A stretch of DNA of 64,000 nt from Rhizobium sp. CB3090 (GTDB taxonomy: Bacteria > Pseudomonadota > Alphaproteobacteria > Rhizobiales > Rhizobiaceae): positions 434,001 to 498,000 of the forward strand of contig NZ_CP121662.1 of NCBI RefSeq assembly GCF_029714285.1. Reading direction: 5' to 3'. Each line of letters starts with the position of its first letter. The stretch's first letter is position 1. Under the pieces are notes generated by a model, which saw only the letters and a list, made by a program, of their open reading frames with translations, did no database searches and was not told the DNA's origin. Both the position numbers and the translations under genes were made by a program. Positions 27,742-37,394 of the stretch are shown in pieces.

Positions 27742-28662
27742 TTAGTACTTCGACGGAACATAAAGCTCTGGCGGTAGCACCTTGCGCTCATAGTCGGGGT
27801 TGAAGACGCGCTCCGGTAGGGTGATGTCCTCGTGAGGCACGTCCTCATAGGGAATTTGCCTGAGCAGATGGTCCATGCAGTTCAGGCGGGTGCGCTTCTT
27901 GTCATTGCCTTCGACGATGTGCCAAGGCGCTTCCGGAATGTTCGTGCGAGCAAAGGTTTCTTCCTTGGCCTTCGTATAGGCTTCCCACCGCACGCGGGAC
28001 TGTAGATCCATCGGCGATAGCTTCCACTGCTTCAGGGGATCATGGATGCGCACCAGAAAGCGAAGCTGCTGTTCTTCGTCGGTGATCGAAAACCAATATT
28101 TGACAAGCCGGATCCCGGAGCGAACCAGCATGCGTTCGAACTCGGGCACGTCGTTGAAGAACTGCTGGACCTGATCTTCCGTCGCGAAGCCCATCACACG
28201 CTCGACACCGGAGCGATTGTACCAAGACCGGTCGAAGAGAACGATCTCACCGCCCGCCGGCAGATGGGGCACGTAGCGCTGGAAATACCATTGGGTCTTT
28301 TCGCGATCGGATGGCGCTGGCAGCGCGACGACCCTCGCAACGCGCGGGTTGAGCCTTTGGGTGATTCGCTTGATTGCTCCGCCTTTGCCCGCCGAATCTC
28401 GACCCTCGAAGATCACGACGACCTTTTCCTTGTGATAGGTCACCCAATCCTGCAGCTTGATTAGTTCGGCTTGCAATGACAGCAGGGCGCGGAAGTAGTC
28501 GATGCGCGGCATCGCAGCCGGATGCGCTTTCTGGTAGATTTTTCGGATCTCTTCGGAGAGAGCAGGTTCCGAGAGTTCCAACTCATAGTCTTCATCCAGC
28601 GTATCGGCCAATTCCGCTTCGAGCCAGTCGGAATACTCATGTTCTTTGTCTGGATTGCTCAA
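27742..28662 (-). CDS. ppk2: Polyphosphate kinase 2 family protein
   Basis: PPK2 transfers phosphate between inorganic polyphosphate and nucleoside di- or monophosphates; 306 residues. TTG 28662 is chosen as start because GGAGAG lies just upstream and residues further upstream are unlike the family. Walker A is FEGRDSAGKGG at 86-96, the lid and Walker B regions follow as PAPSDREKTQWYFQRY and VLFDRSWYNRSGVERVMGF, and PWHIVEGNDKKRTRLN lies near the C-terminus. Length and motifs fit the one-domain class I enzymes that mainly interconvert ADP and ATP. It is convergent with the chemoreceptor; the hairpin cluster lies between them. Confidence 0.92.
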   Translation of the reverse strand: MSNPDKEHEYSDWLEAELADTLDEDYELELSEPALSEEIRKIYQKAHPAAMPRIDYFRALLSLQAELIKLQDWVTYHKEKVVVIFEGRDSAGKGGAIKRITQRLNPRVARVVALPAPSDREKTQWYFQRYVPHLPAGGEIVLFDRSWYNRSGVERVMGFATEDQVQQFFNDVPEFERMLVRSGIRLVKYWFSITDEEQQLRFLVRIHDPLKQWKLSPMDLQSRVRWEAYTKAKEETFARTNIPEAPWHIVEGNDKKRTRLNCMDHLLRQIPYEDVPHEDITLPERVFNPDYERKVLPPELYVPSKY

Positions 28663-28913
28663 GGTTCTCTCCGCTTCTCTATGACAGCTAATGTGATAGC
28701 AGTCGAATGCATGATCGCTATCAAAGGCGCGACCATGCCTGCCCCTGCATTGCTGCAAGTTCCGCTTTGTTCATGACAGTTGGATGACTGATTGCGGCGA
28801 GACGGAGAGTAAGGGCGCCCGGAAAACCCAGGCCGACCCCAATAGGAATGCCAGATGAGTGCCGGAAGCTTGATGCCCGGACAAACGATATAGCGATAGC
28901 GAGGGAGCCGAGC

Positions 28914-30830
28914 TTACCCGGCGACCTCGATCATTCGGCTGCGGCCCAGCGCCTTGAACACCGTCTGCACGATGCCGGCGCGGTCGAGGCCGGCTTTGGC
29001 GTTCATGACTTCGGGCTTGGCCTGCTCCATCCAGATATCGGGCATGACCAGCGTGCGGATCTTAAGGCCATTGTCGAGCAGGCCTTCGGTGGCGAGGAAC
29101 TGCATGACCTGGCTGCCGAAGCCGCCAACCGAGCCTTCCTCGACGGTGATCAGCACCTCATGATGGCTGGCAAGCTGGCGGATGAGATCGTGGTCCAGCG
29201 GCTTAGCGAAGCGGGCATCGGCAACCGTTGTCGATAGGCCGGCAGCGTCGAGATCTTCGGCAGCGGCTAGACTGTCGGCGAGTCGCGTGCCGAAGGATAG
29301 CAGCGCCACCTTCGACCCCTGCTTGACGATACGGCCCTTGCCGATCTGAAGAATTTCGCCGCGTTCCGGCAGTTCGATGCCGACACCTTCGCCACGGGGA
29401 TAGCGGAAGGAGATAGGGCCGAGATCGTAGGCGGCTGCCGTGCGCACCATATGCTTCAGCTCCGCCTCGTCGGCAGCGGCCATGACCACGAAGCCGGGCA
29501 GGGTGGCGAGGAAGGCGGTATCGAAGGAACCGGCATGCGTCGGCCCGTCGGCGCCTACGAAACCGGCGCGGTCGATCGGGAAGCGCACTGGCAGGCCCTG
29601 GATCGCGACATCATGCACCACCTGGTCATAGGCGCGCTGCAGGAAGGTCGAATAAAGTGCCGCGAACGGCTTGAAACCCTCGGCGGCGAGGCCGGCCGCG
29701 AAAGTGACGGCGTGCTGCTCGGCAATACCGACATCGAAACAGCGGGCCGGGAAAAATTCCTGCAGCTTATCGAGTCCGGTGCCATTCGGCATGGCGGCGG
29801 TAATGCCGACGATCTTGTCGTCCAGCATCGCTTCCTGCACCAGTGCATCGGCGAAGACGCTGGTATAGCTCGGTGCGTTCGGCTTCACCTTGGCCTGCGC
29901 ACCGGTGATGACGTCAAACTTGTTGACGCCGTGATATTTGTCCGCTGCCGCTTCGGCGGGGGCATAGCCCTTGCCCTTTTGCGTCACCACATGGATCAGC
30001 ACCGGCCCCTGCGCATGGTCCCGCACATTCCGTAGGACCGGAAGCAGATGGTCGAAGGAATGACCGTCGATCGGGCCGATGTGGTAGAACCCCATCTCCT
30101 CGAACATCGTCCCGCCGGTGACATAGCCTCGTGCATGCTCCACGGCGCGGGTAATGGCACGGTCGACATTCTTGCCGAGATAGGCGGTCAGCTTCTTGCC
30201 GAAATCGCGGAAGCCCATATAGGTGCGGCCGGAGGCAAGGCGGGCCAGATAGGCGCTCATGGCCCCCGTCGGCGGGGCGATCGACATGTCGTTGTCATTG
30301 AGGATGACGATCAGCCGGGCGTCGAGCGCGCCGGCATTGTTCAGCGCCTCATAGGCCATGCCGGCCGACATCGCGCCGTCGCCGATGACCGCAATGACGC
30401 GGCGGTCGGTCTTGTCGAGTTCGGCAGCAACCGCCATGCCGAGGCCGGCGGAGATCGACGTCGAGGAATGCGCGGCGCCGAAGGGATCGTATTCGCTCTC
30501 TGCCCGGCGGGTGAAGCCGGAAAGTCCGTCCTCCTGGCGCAGCGTGCGGATACGGTCGCGGCGGCCGGTCAGGATCTTGTGCGGATAACACTGATGGCCG
30601 ACGTCGAAGATCAGGCGGTCGTTCGGCGTATCGAAGACATTGTGGATGGCGATGGTGAGTTCGACAACGCCGAGGCCGGCGCCCAGATGCCCACCCGTGC
30701 GCGATACCGCGTCGATCATCTCTTCGCGGAGCTCGCTGGCGAGTTGCGGCAAATCCCGGTCCTCCAGCTTTCGCAGGTCGGAAGGATAGTGGACCTGGTC
30801 CAGCAGGGGCGTCTCTGGCATATGTGTCAA
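28914..30830 (-). CDS. dxs: 1-deoxy-D-xylulose-5-phosphate synthase
   Basis: Thiamine-diphosphate enzyme condensing pyruvate with glyceraldehyde 3-phosphate, the entry step of the MEP pathway to isoprenoids and also a source for thiamine and pyridoxine. 638 residues. Transketolase-like domains in order: N-terminal TPP domain with [16 protein letters not shown] near 44 and [20 protein letters not shown] near 147; pyrimidine domain with [15 protein letters not shown] near 366 (catalytic Glu) and [15 protein letters not shown] near 418; C-terminal domain with [12 protein letters not shown] near 568. Its product feeds IspH, encoded at the other end of this window, and through polyprenyl diphosphates UbiA and CtaB. 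Confidence 0.97.
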   Translation of the reverse strand: MTHMPETPLLDQVHYPSDLRKLEDRDLPQLASELREEMIDAVSRTGGHLGAGLGVVELTIAIHNVFDTPNDRLIFDVGHQCYPHKILTGRRDRIRTLRQEDGLSGFTRRAESEYDPFGAAHSSTSISAGLGMAVAAELDKTDRRVIAVIGDGAMSAGMAYEALNNAGALDARLIVILNDNDMSIAPPTGAMSAYLARLASGRTYMGFRDFGKKLTAYLGKNVDRAITRAVEHARGYVTGGTMFEEMGFYHIGPIDGHSFDHLLPVLRNVRDHAQGPVLIHVVTQKGKGYAPAEAAADKYHGVNKFDVITGAQAKVKPNAPSYTSVFADALVQEAMLDDKIVGITAAMPNGTGLDKLQEFFPARCFDVGIAEQHAVTFAAGLAAEGFKPFAALYSTFLQRAYDQVVHDVAIQGLPVRFPIDRAGFVGADGPTHAGSFDTAFLATLPGFVVMAAADEAELKHMVRTAAAYDLGPISFRYPRGEGVGIELPERGEILQIGKGRIVKQGSKVALLSFGTRLADSLAAAEDLDAAGLSTTVADARFAKPLDHDLIRQLASHHEVLITVEEGSVGGFGSQVMQFLATEGLLDNGLKIRTLVMPDIWMEQAKPEVMNAKAGLDRAGIVQTVFKALGRSRMIEVAG

Positions 30831-30955
30831 GGCTGAAGCCTCTTTCTTGCTATTCTTGGGCGGCGGCCCGCCTTTATGTCAAAACAGATTGCGTCAGAAG
30901 GCGACGAATTCAAGGACTGCCAGAACAAGAAACATTTGGCATTGTTATGAACCCG

Positions 30956-31879
30956 TTAGCTTTCCGGCAAAGGAATAAACTCTTCCTCGTCTCCCGGCAC
31001 GATGTCGAAACGGCCGGTGCGCCATTCTTCCTTGGCCTTTTCGATGCGTTCCTTGGAAGAAGACACGAAATTCCACCAGATATAGCGCTTCGAATTGAGC
31101 GCCGCACCCCCAAAAAGCATAAGATGACAGCCTTTCTCAGCCGCCTCTAAGGCAATAGCATCGCCGGGGCGGAAGACAAGGAGCTGATCCTGCTCGAAAC
31201 GGTCGCCGGCAACGATCAATGAGCCGGAGAGAATATAGACCGCACGTTCCTCATGTTCGGCGCCGAATGGGAACTTCACGCCGGGCTGAAGCTGAAGATC
31301 GACATAGAGCGTGTCGGAGAAGACTTTGACCGGCGAGGTTACGCCCTCGAAGCTTCCGATAACCACGCGGCCCGTCGCACCGCCGTCGTTGATCGGCGGT
31401 AGATCGCTCTTTTCGGTATGGGTAAAGTCCGGATCGATCTCTTCCTTGTCGTCCGGCAGCGCGAGCCAGGTCTGCAGGCCGGACATCGCCAGCGGATGGC
31501 CGCGCAGATTGTCCGGCGTGCGTTCGGAATGCACGATGCCGCGCCCGGCCGTCATCAGGTTGATATCGCCGGGGCGAATGATCTTTTCCGTACCCAGGCT
31601 GTCCATGTGACGGATTTCGCCGTCGAAAAGATAGGTGACGGTCGAAAGGCCGATATGCGGATGCGGCCTGACATCCACTGCTTCGTCGGGTCTCAGCACC
31701 GCCGGACCCATACGGTCAAAGAAGATAAACGGCCCCACAAGCCGCCGTCGGCTGCTCGGGAGCGCGCGACGGACGGAAAAGCCGCCAAGATCCGTCGTGC
31801 GCGGAATGATGAGATGCTCGATCGCGTCGCAGGCGAAGGCATCGCCGGGCAGTGGATCTTTGCCAGGAAAGAAGGACAT
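30956..31879 (-). CDS. Pirin family protein
   Basis: Bicupin protein of the pirin family, 307 residues. Bacterial pirins have been described as quercetinase-like oxygenases or as metabolic modulators; the role here is unknown. The N-terminal cupin has the metal-binding pattern RPHPHIGLSTVTYLFDGE near 92 and RHMDSLG near 112, then GRGIVHSERTP near 134 with the remaining ligands. The C-terminal pirin domain begins near 200 (LYVDLQLQPGVKFPFGAEHE). There is no signal peptide. It is placed between dxs and the TRAP operon, on the same strand, without overlap. Confidence 0.92.
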   Translation of the reverse strand: MSFFPGKDPLPGDAFACDAIEHLIIPRTTDLGGFSVRRALPSSRRRLVGPFIFFDRMGPAVLRPDEAVDVRPHPHIGLSTVTYLFDGEIRHMDSLGTEKIIRPGDINLMTAGRGIVHSERTPDNLRGHPLAMSGLQTWLALPDDKEEIDPDFTHTEKSDLPPINDGGATGRVVIGSFEGVTSPVKVFSDTLYVDLQLQPGVKFPFGAEHEERAVYILSGSLIVAGDRFEQDQLLVFRPGDAIALEAAEKGCHLMLFGGAALNSKRYIWWNFVSSSKERIEKAKEEWRTGRFDIVPGDEEEFIPLPES

Positions 31880-31965
31880 GGCGAGCGCTCCATTGAGTTG
31901 CCGATTAACTTAGCTGGAAAGAGCAACAAGTGATAGCAGAAGCTGCGGGGATGTTGCAGCCTCAC

Positions 31966-32331
31966 CTATCGAAGAGGGCATGAGCCGATGACTGCATCAT
32001 CGCCTGCTTTGCTCCCCAAAGTCAGGCATTCGCCGTCATGGCAGAGCGTCCAGCCGCTGGCGGTCTTGCCTGATGCGGCAAGCGACAGCCTTGCGATCGG
32101 CATCCGCTTTGGTTTCCAATTCCACCATCCATCTTTCAGGACAGCGTCATCTCCCGGTTCCATACCCGCACCGGAACCTTTGATCCAGGCCTCGGTCAGC
32201 ACCAAACCGGCCGGTCGGACGCTCCAAGCCTCCCGCCATTCAGTTTTCTCGATCGAATGCGTCCATTGCAAGGTGAAGGCCGTCGCTGCGACCGTGATCA
32301 GCTTGCCGCCGGTGAGGATGCACAGGCTCAT
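31966..32331 (-). CDS. DUF1850 domain protein linked to TAXI-TRAP transporter
   Basis: A 121-residue protein of the DUF1850 family, usually encoded beside TRAP permeases of the TAXI type; function unknown. It has a weakly hydrophobic N-terminus (LCILTGGKLITVAATAFTLQW) and the family core WTHSIEKTEWREAW near 27, then GAGMEPGDDAVLKDGWWNW near 56. Its ATG overlaps the last four bases of the permease gene (ATGA), so translation is coupled. A role as an accessory subunit of the transporter is an inference from context. Confidence 0.85.
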   Translation of the reverse strand: MSLCILTGGKLITVAATAFTLQWTHSIEKTEWREAWSVRPAGLVLTEAWIKGSGAGMEPGDDAVLKDGWWNWKPKRMPIARLSLAASGKTASGWTLCHDGECLTLGSKAGDDAVIGSCPLR

Positions 32332-34439
32332 GGCGTAACCGGTTCCTGCGGTGGATGACGGTTGCGCCACCAATGAACGGCGATTACCGCTGCGCCGACG
32401 GCAAACCCCGCCTCATCCGTCAAGGGCAGCGCAACAATAAGGCTGACACCGGCGGCGAAGGCGAGCAGGCGTTCCGCCAGCGTCAGGCGCGCCAGCAGAA
32501 AGCCGACCGATGCTGCGCCCCAGAGCGCGATGCCGAAACAGGCTTTGAAGACGATGTAGGCGACTTCGACGGGATAACCCCACGCGGCCGCCAGCGGGCC
32601 TGCATCCTGCAGCATGAGCGCCGGTGTGTACACCGCCATGAACGGCACGGCGAAGCCGGCCGTGGCGAGTTTCGTCGCCTGCACCGCAATGCGCAGGCCC
32701 GATGCCTTCGCCATGGGGGCCGCGGCGAAGGCAGCGAGGGCAACCGGCGGCGTGAGGTCTGCCATAATGCCGAAATAGAATACGAACATGTGGCTGACGA
32801 GCAGCGGCACACCGAGTTGCAGCAGCGCCGGTCCCGCCAGCGATGACGTGATGATGTAGTTCGGAATGGTTGGAATGCCCATGCCGAGCACGAGACAGGT
32901 CAGCATCGTCAATACCAGCGAAAGGAAGAGATTGTCCTTGCCGATGCTGATGATCGCCCCGATGAAGGTGGAGGCGATGCCGGTCAATGTCAGCGTGCCG
33001 ATAACGATGCCGACGATGGCACAGGCAATGCCCACCGGAAGCGCATTCTTGGCGCCTTCGGCCAGCGAATCGCGGCAGATGCCGAGCGTCTCGCGCCCTC
33101 CCTTGAAGAGGACGCAGGCAAGCACGAGGGCACCGATCACCAAGGCAAGGATGTTCACGCCGAATTTGGTGAAGGAAGCAGCCGCAAGGCCAAGGATGAT
33201 CCAGAACACGCTCCGCAGAACCTTCGGACCGATGAGAGCCGAGAGCGAGGTTCCAAGAATGAGGACGACGACCAGTGCCAGCCCCATCGTCCCGGCATAG
33301 ATCGGCGTATAGCCGGCAAAGAGGAGATAGACGAGCGCCGCGAGCGGCAGCACCAGCGGCCAGTGCTGCCGCACCGCCTGCCAGGGATTTGGCAGTTCGG
33401 ATTTTTTCATGCCGCTCAGGCCGGCCTTGCCGGCCTCCAGGTAGACGATCCAGAAACAGACGCCGAAGTAGAGGAAGGCAGGGATCAACGCTGCCTTGAC
33501 GATTTCCGCATAGGGGACATTGAGGGTCTCGGCCATGATGAAGGCGACGGCGCCCATGACTGGCGGCATGATCTGACCGCCCATGGACGACGTCGCCTCG
33601 ACACCACCGGCAAAGGCGGAGCGGAAGCCGAAGCGCTTCATCAGCGGAATGGTGAATTGCCCGCTGGCGACGACGTTCGCCACACCCGATCCCGAGATTG
33701 TCCCCATCAGCGCCGAGGAGAGCACGCAGACCTGCGCCGGCCCGCCGCGCCAGGTGCCAACCAGACCAAGAGCGAAATCGTTGAAAAGGGCGAGCATTCC
33801 GGCGCGTTCGAGAAAGGCGGCAAAGACCACGAAGATGAAGATGTAGCTGGCCGAGACGTAGATCGGCGTGCCGTAGATGCCTTCGGTGCCGTAGCTGAAT
33901 TGCTCGATGATCTGCGCGAAATCATAGCCCCGGTGATTGAAAGGCGAAGGCAAATGATTGCCCACGAAACAATAGAGGAAGAAGATCGCCGCAATGATGG
34001 TCAGCGGCAGGCCCATCAGCCGGCGCGCACTCTCGAAGACGAGAGCGATCAGGATCACGCCGACCGTAAGGTCGATCTCCGTCAGGAAACCGGCGCGCTC
34101 GATCAGCGCGGCATAGAATATCCAGTTATAGACACCTGTCAGGAAACCGATGATGCCGAGCGCCCAGAGCACCATTTTGCCAAACGGGGTTTTGGCGACG
34201 AGATTTCCGAGCAGCGCGAAGCCGAGCAGCAGCAGAAAACCGACATGCATCGCGCGTACGATCTGGCTGGGCAAGGTGCCATAGGCCGCCGTCCAGAGCT
34301 GGAATAGCGAAAAGCTGAATGCGATCCAGAATGCGACGCGGCCGGATAGCCCATCGCCGAATCCCTGCGGAAGGCCTTCGATCGGCTCTTCGGCAGAATG
34401 CGGTGCGAGATATTGCTGCCCGGACTCGATATCGGTCAT
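32328..34439 (-). CDS. TRAP transporter permease, fused 4TM-12TM subunits
   Basis: Inner-membrane permease of a TAXI-type TRAP transporter, which imports a substrate captured by the periplasmic binding protein using an ion gradient. 703 residues from ATG 34439 (preceded by GGGGG). The small DctQ-like part (about 30-175) is fused to a DctM-like part (about 180-650) with the hallmark GTISGSGVANVVASGQFTIP near 240 and MGGQIMPPVMGAVAFIMAE near 276. Two extra hydrophobic helices follow at the C-terminus. The substrate is unknown; characterised or proposed substrates of the family include organic acids and glutamate. Confidence 0.93.
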   Translation of the reverse strand: MTDIESGQQYLAPHSAEEPIEGLPQGFGDGLSGRVAFWIAFSFSLFQLWTAAYGTLPSQIVRAMHVGFLLLLGFALLGNLVAKTPFGKMVLWALGIIGFLTGVYNWIFYAALIERAGFLTEIDLTVGVILIALVFESARRLMGLPLTIIAAIFFLYCFVGNHLPSPFNHRGYDFAQIIEQFSYGTEGIYGTPIYVSASYIFIFVVFAAFLERAGMLALFNDFALGLVGTWRGGPAQVCVLSSALMGTISGSGVANVVASGQFTIPLMKRFGFRSAFAGGVEATSSMGGQIMPPVMGAVAFIMAETLNVPYAEIVKAALIPAFLYFGVCFWIVYLEAGKAGLSGMKKSELPNPWQAVRQHWPLVLPLAALVYLLFAGYTPIYAGTMGLALVVVLILGTSLSALIGPKVLRSVFWIILGLAAASFTKFGVNILALVIGALVLACVLFKGGRETLGICRDSLAEGAKNALPVGIACAIVGIVIGTLTLTGIASTFIGAIISIGKDNLFLSLVLTMLTCLVLGMGIPTIPNYIITSSLAGPALLQLGVPLLVSHMFVFYFGIMADLTPPVALAAFAAAPMAKASGLRIAVQATKLATAGFAVPFMAVYTPALMLQDAGPLAAAWGYPVEVAYIVFKACFGIALWGAASVGFLLARLTLAERLLAFAAGVSLIVALPLTDEAGFAVGAAVIAVHWWRNRHPPQEPVTP

Positions 34440-34536
34440 TGCTGCCCCCGGCTTCGATGGGTTGGAATTTCCGCGATTGCGACGGTGTTGGCGGGTGCGC
34501 TTCGTCTGATTGAGATTCGACGCACCCAAACCGGCG

Positions 34537-35496
34537 TTATTTCAGAAGGCCTACTTCGCGGTAATAGCGCTCCGCGCCGGGATGCAGCGGCACAGGCATG
34601 CTCTCGAGTGCTTTGGAGCGATCAATCGCTTTTGCAGCGGCATGAGCGGCAGATAGCGGTCCGAGATTTTCGAAGAGCAGCTTCGTCATCTGATAGACGG
34701 TCTCATCGGGGACACCCTCATGCGTGATGAGAAAATTACCGACGGCTGCCGTTTCCACATCTTCGGTCTGACCCTGATAGGTGCCTGCCGGGATTTTCAC
34801 CGAAATATACGGCGCTCCGATCTTGGCAACATCGGCGGCAGGCACGGCCACAACATTGATCGGTAGTGAGCTTGCCAGGTCGCGAATCGATGCGACGCCC
34901 AATCCGGCCGATTGCAGGGTCGCATCGAGCTGGCGATTCTTCATAAGTTCGACTGATTCCGCAAAGGGCAGGTATTCGGTCTTGCCAAGCTCTTTGTAGC
35001 TCATGCCGGCGGCCTGCAGGATGGCGCGGGCGTTCAGCTCCGTACCCGATTTCGGCGCTCCGACGGAAAGGCTCTTGCCCTTCAGATCGGCCAGCGTCTT
35101 GATGCCCGATTCTTTGGAGGCGACGATCTGGATGTAATTCGGATAGATCGCGGCTATGCCGCGAAGCTTGGTGAGCTTACCGGGAAAACCGGCCTCCTTG
35201 TTGCCTTCCCAGGCCATTTGCACGGAATCGCCGAGCGAAAATCCGATTTCGCCCTTGCCCTGCTGCAGAAGATTGAGATTCTCCACCGAAGCCTTGGTGG
35301 CCTGCACCTGCGTTCTGGCGCCAGGAATATTGTCGCCGTAGATTTTAGCCAACGCCACGCCGAGCGGATAGTAAACGCCCGATGTCCCCCCGGTCAGCAC
35401 ATTGATGAATTCTTCGGTCTTGGCGGTAGTTGCCGTAAGGATGCAGGTAAGAGCCAGTGTGCTGGCGGCAATGAAATTGGCTGCAGTACGTTTCAC
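34537..35496 (-). CDS. TAXI family TRAP transporter solute-binding protein
   Basis: Periplasmic receptor for the adjacent TRAP permease, 319 residues. GTG 35496 is chosen because GGGAGGA lies five bases upstream. The signal peptide is KRTAANFIAASTLALTCILT, with cleavage before about TEEFINV. The mature N-terminus shows FINVLTGGTSGVYYPLGVALA, the TAXI hallmark, followed by ATKASVENLNLLQQGKGEIGF and the KGKSLSVGAPKSGTELNARA stretch near 140. It is first in the three-gene transport operon (binding protein, permease, DUF1850); the permease starts 97 bases downstream. Confidence 0.93.
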   Translation of the reverse strand: MKRTAANFIAASTLALTCILTATTAKTEEFINVLTGGTSGVYYPLGVALAKIYGDNIPGARTQVQATKASVENLNLLQQGKGEIGFSLGDSVQMAWEGNKEAGFPGKLTKLRGIAAIYPNYIQIVASKESGIKTLADLKGKSLSVGAPKSGTELNARAILQAAGMSYKELGKTEYLPFAESVELMKNRQLDATLQSAGLGVASIRDLASSLPINVVAVPAADVAKIGAPYISVKIPAGTYQGQTEDVETAAVGNFLITHEGVPDETVYQMTKLLFENLGPLSAAHAAAKAIDRSKALESMPVPLHPGAERYYREVGLLK

Positions 35497-35620
35497 GATT
35501 GTCCTCCCCAATCAATCCCTCAACGGCGCTATCATGGGCGGAGAGCCGGATGGCGTCAATGAGAGGTTGAAGATCTGAGGATGCAAACCGGAGAACCGCT
35601 CTTCTGGCGAGCGCTATGCC

Positions 35621-35878
35621 TTATTGTCCATCCAGCGGTTCCGTTCCCTGCGGCTTGCCGGCCCGGTCGAGCCTGATTTTCTCGATGCGGTTCTCGGCTG
35701 CCGTGAGCAGGGCTTCGCAATGTTTCTTCAGCGCTTCGCCACGCTCATAGATGGCAATGGATTCGTCGAGCGCCACGTCGCCGCGTTCCAGCCGCGCGAC
35801 GATGCTTTCGAGCTCCGCCACGGCCTTTTCGAAGGAATAGCCGGACACATCCACTTTGGCGTTTTCGCTCATCATCAA
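35621..35878 (-). CDS. xseB: Exodeoxyribonuclease VII small subunit
   Basis: Small subunit of ExoVII, which with XseA degrades single-stranded DNA to oligonucleotides. The 85-residue length is typical. The conserved helical core is [20 protein letters not shown], then [22 protein letters not shown]. Its start codon overlaps the stop of the upstream hydrolase gene (ATGA), though the second or third Met could be the actual start. The large subunit xseA is not in this window. In relatives this gene often lies just before dxs; here pirin and the TRAP operon separate them. Confidence 0.95.
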   Translation of the reverse strand: MMMSENAKVDVSGYSFEKAVAELESIVARLERGDVALDESIAIYERGEALKKHCEALLTAAENRIEKIRLDRAGKPQGTEPLDGQ

Positions 35879-36816
35879 CCCTTCATCATGCGCAAAATAT
35901 GCAAGCCCGCCGATTCGGCGAGGCCTTCGAGATCATAGCCGCCTTCGAGCAGGCTGACGACCCGGTTCTTGGCGCTGCGGTCGGCGGCTTCCAGGATTCG
36001 CCCGGTCGCCCAGTCGAAATCCTCGCCGGTGAGATTGAGTTGGGCCAGGGGATCGCGATGATGGGCGTCGAAGCCGGCCGAGATGAGGATGAGGTCAGGG
36101 CGGAAATCATCGAGCGCCGGCAGCACGCGAGATTTGAAAGCCTCGCGGAAATGGTCGCCGCCGGTATTGGGCGAAAGCGGCGCGTTGACGATGGTATTAT
36201 GCGCGCCTCGCTCGTCCTTTTTGCCAGTGCCCGGGTAAAGCGGCATTTGGTGCGTGGAGCAGAAGAGCACCGAGGGATCGTCCCAGAAGATGTCCTGCGT
36301 GCCATTGCCGTGATGCACATCCCAATCGACGATGGCAATGCGCTCGGCTCCATGGGCTTTCTGCGCATGGCGGGCGGCGATTGCCACATTGTTGAAGAAG
36401 CAGAAGCCCATGGCCTTGTTCTTCTCGGCGTGATGACCGGGCGGACGGGCCGCGACGAAGACATTGTCGGCCGCGCCCGAGAACACGTCGTCGACTGCGG
36501 CCATCGCGCCGCCGACGCCATGCATGATGGCCTGCAAGGTCTTCGGGCTGGCATAGGTGTCGGCTTCGAGCTGGTTGATCTCATCGTCGTCACCCCCGTC
36601 GGGGATCGAGCGCAGGACGAAGGTCAGGTGCTCTTCCGGATGGGCCAGCAGCACCGCGTCCTCGCTGGCGAGCGGCGCTTTGCGACGGTCCAACCTTTCG
36701 AAGTTCGGATGCTCCAGCGCGATATTCAGCGACCGCAGCCGGTCCGGCCTCTCCGGATGACCCGGCGGGGTAAGGTGTTCCAGAAAAATCGGGTGCTCGT
36801 AAAGACGTGTGCTCAT
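35875..36816 (-). CDS. Histone deacetylase family hydrolase
   Basis: Zinc-dependent amidohydrolase of the class II HDAC / acetylpolyamine amidohydrolase / AcuC superfamily, 313 residues. Conserved features are [12 protein letters not shown] near 16, [21 protein letters not shown] near 122 (catalytic His pair), [18 protein letters not shown] near 159 (zinc Asp and His), and [17 protein letters not shown] near 244 (second zinc Asp). All catalytic positions appear intact. Likely substrates are acetylated small molecules or proteins; none can be specified. It is the upstream partner of xseB in a coupled pair, an arrangement I recall from other Rhizobiales. Confidence 0.93.
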   Translation of the reverse strand: MSTRLYEHPIFLEHLTPPGHPERPDRLRSLNIALEHPNFERLDRRKAPLASEDAVLLAHPEEHLTFVLRSIPDGGDDDEINQLEADTYASPKTLQAIMHGVGGAMAAVDDVFSGAADNVFVAARPPGHHAEKNKAMGFCFFNNVAIAARHAQKAHGAERIAIVDWDVHHGNGTQDIFWDDPSVLFCSTHQMPLYPGTGKKDERGAHNTIVNAPLSPNTGGDHFREAFKSRVLPALDDFRPDLILISAGFDAHHRDPLAQLNLTGEDFDWATGRILEAADRSAKNRVVSLLEGGYDLEGLAESAGLHILRMMKG

Positions 36817-36936
36817 GAAACCAATCTACAGACGAGATATGACATCTGCTACCGGACATGGGCAGTATCATCATAATGTCAACAATCCATCTTAACCACG
36901 TTGAGCTACCAACCGTTTACTTCTTGAGGCGCGATG

Positions 36937-36951
36937 TTAAGCTTTCATTAA
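36937..36951 (+). promoter_or_regulatory. Candidate CtrA binding site upstream of the thioesterase
   Basis: TTAAGCTTTCATTAA is a perfect TTAA-N7-TTAA match ending 32 bases before the thioesterase ATG. A second half-site TTAACCAC lies at 36892-36899. Both sit in the divergent region shared with the histone-deacetylase-family gene. Binding is inferred from the motif only. Confidence 0.45.
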
Positions 36952-36983
36952 GGTGCGAGCCGCGCCGGCTGAGGTTTTGCGTT

Positions 36984-37385
36984 ATGATGGGTATCGAACG
37001 ATCTGATGTCATCGAGATGCGGATACCGCCTCGCGATGTCGACAGGCAGGGGCAGATGTTCATCGCCTCCTACATCTCCCAGGCGGAAACGGCATTGTCG
37101 AATTTTTGGCGCGCGCGGCCGCTGGTGAACGACGAGCCGGCATACATCGCCACAAAGGCCTCGTGTGCGCTGCACCGGGCGTTGCGCTATGACGAACTGG
37201 CCCGTTTTTCGGTCAGCGTCAACAAAATCGGCGGCAAGTCGGTCGGCTTCCTGGTCATGGTCGAAACCGGCAATGAGCTCGCGGCGGAGGTGGAAATCCT
37301 CTGGCTCGCCGTGCGCGGCGAGGAACACGATCCCGTGCCGCTGCCCGAAGACACCCGCGACTGGCTCTACAAGTACTTGGATTGA
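36984..37385 (+). CDS. Hotdog-fold acyl-CoA thioesterase
   Basis: A 133-residue single-domain hotdog protein, probably hydrolysing an acyl-CoA or acyl-ACP thioester. The ATG at 36984 is preceded by GAGG nine bases upstream; the longer open frame from 36858 overlaps the CtrA-like site and lacks similarity. The YbgC/4HBT-type core is visible as PPRDVDRQGQMFIASYISQA near 16-35, with the conserved Asp at the helix start, and LARFSVSVNKIGGKSVGFLV near 73. It lies divergent from the histone-deacetylase-family gene and convergent with bioY. The substrate is unknown. Confidence 0.8.
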   Translation: MMGIERSDVIEMRIPPRDVDRQGQMFIASYISQAETALSNFWRARPLVNDEPAYIATKASCALHRALRYDELARFSVSVNKIGGKSVGFLVMVETGNELAAEVEILWLAVRGEEHDPVPLPEDTRDWLYKYLD

Positions 37386-37394
37386 CCTTTTGGC

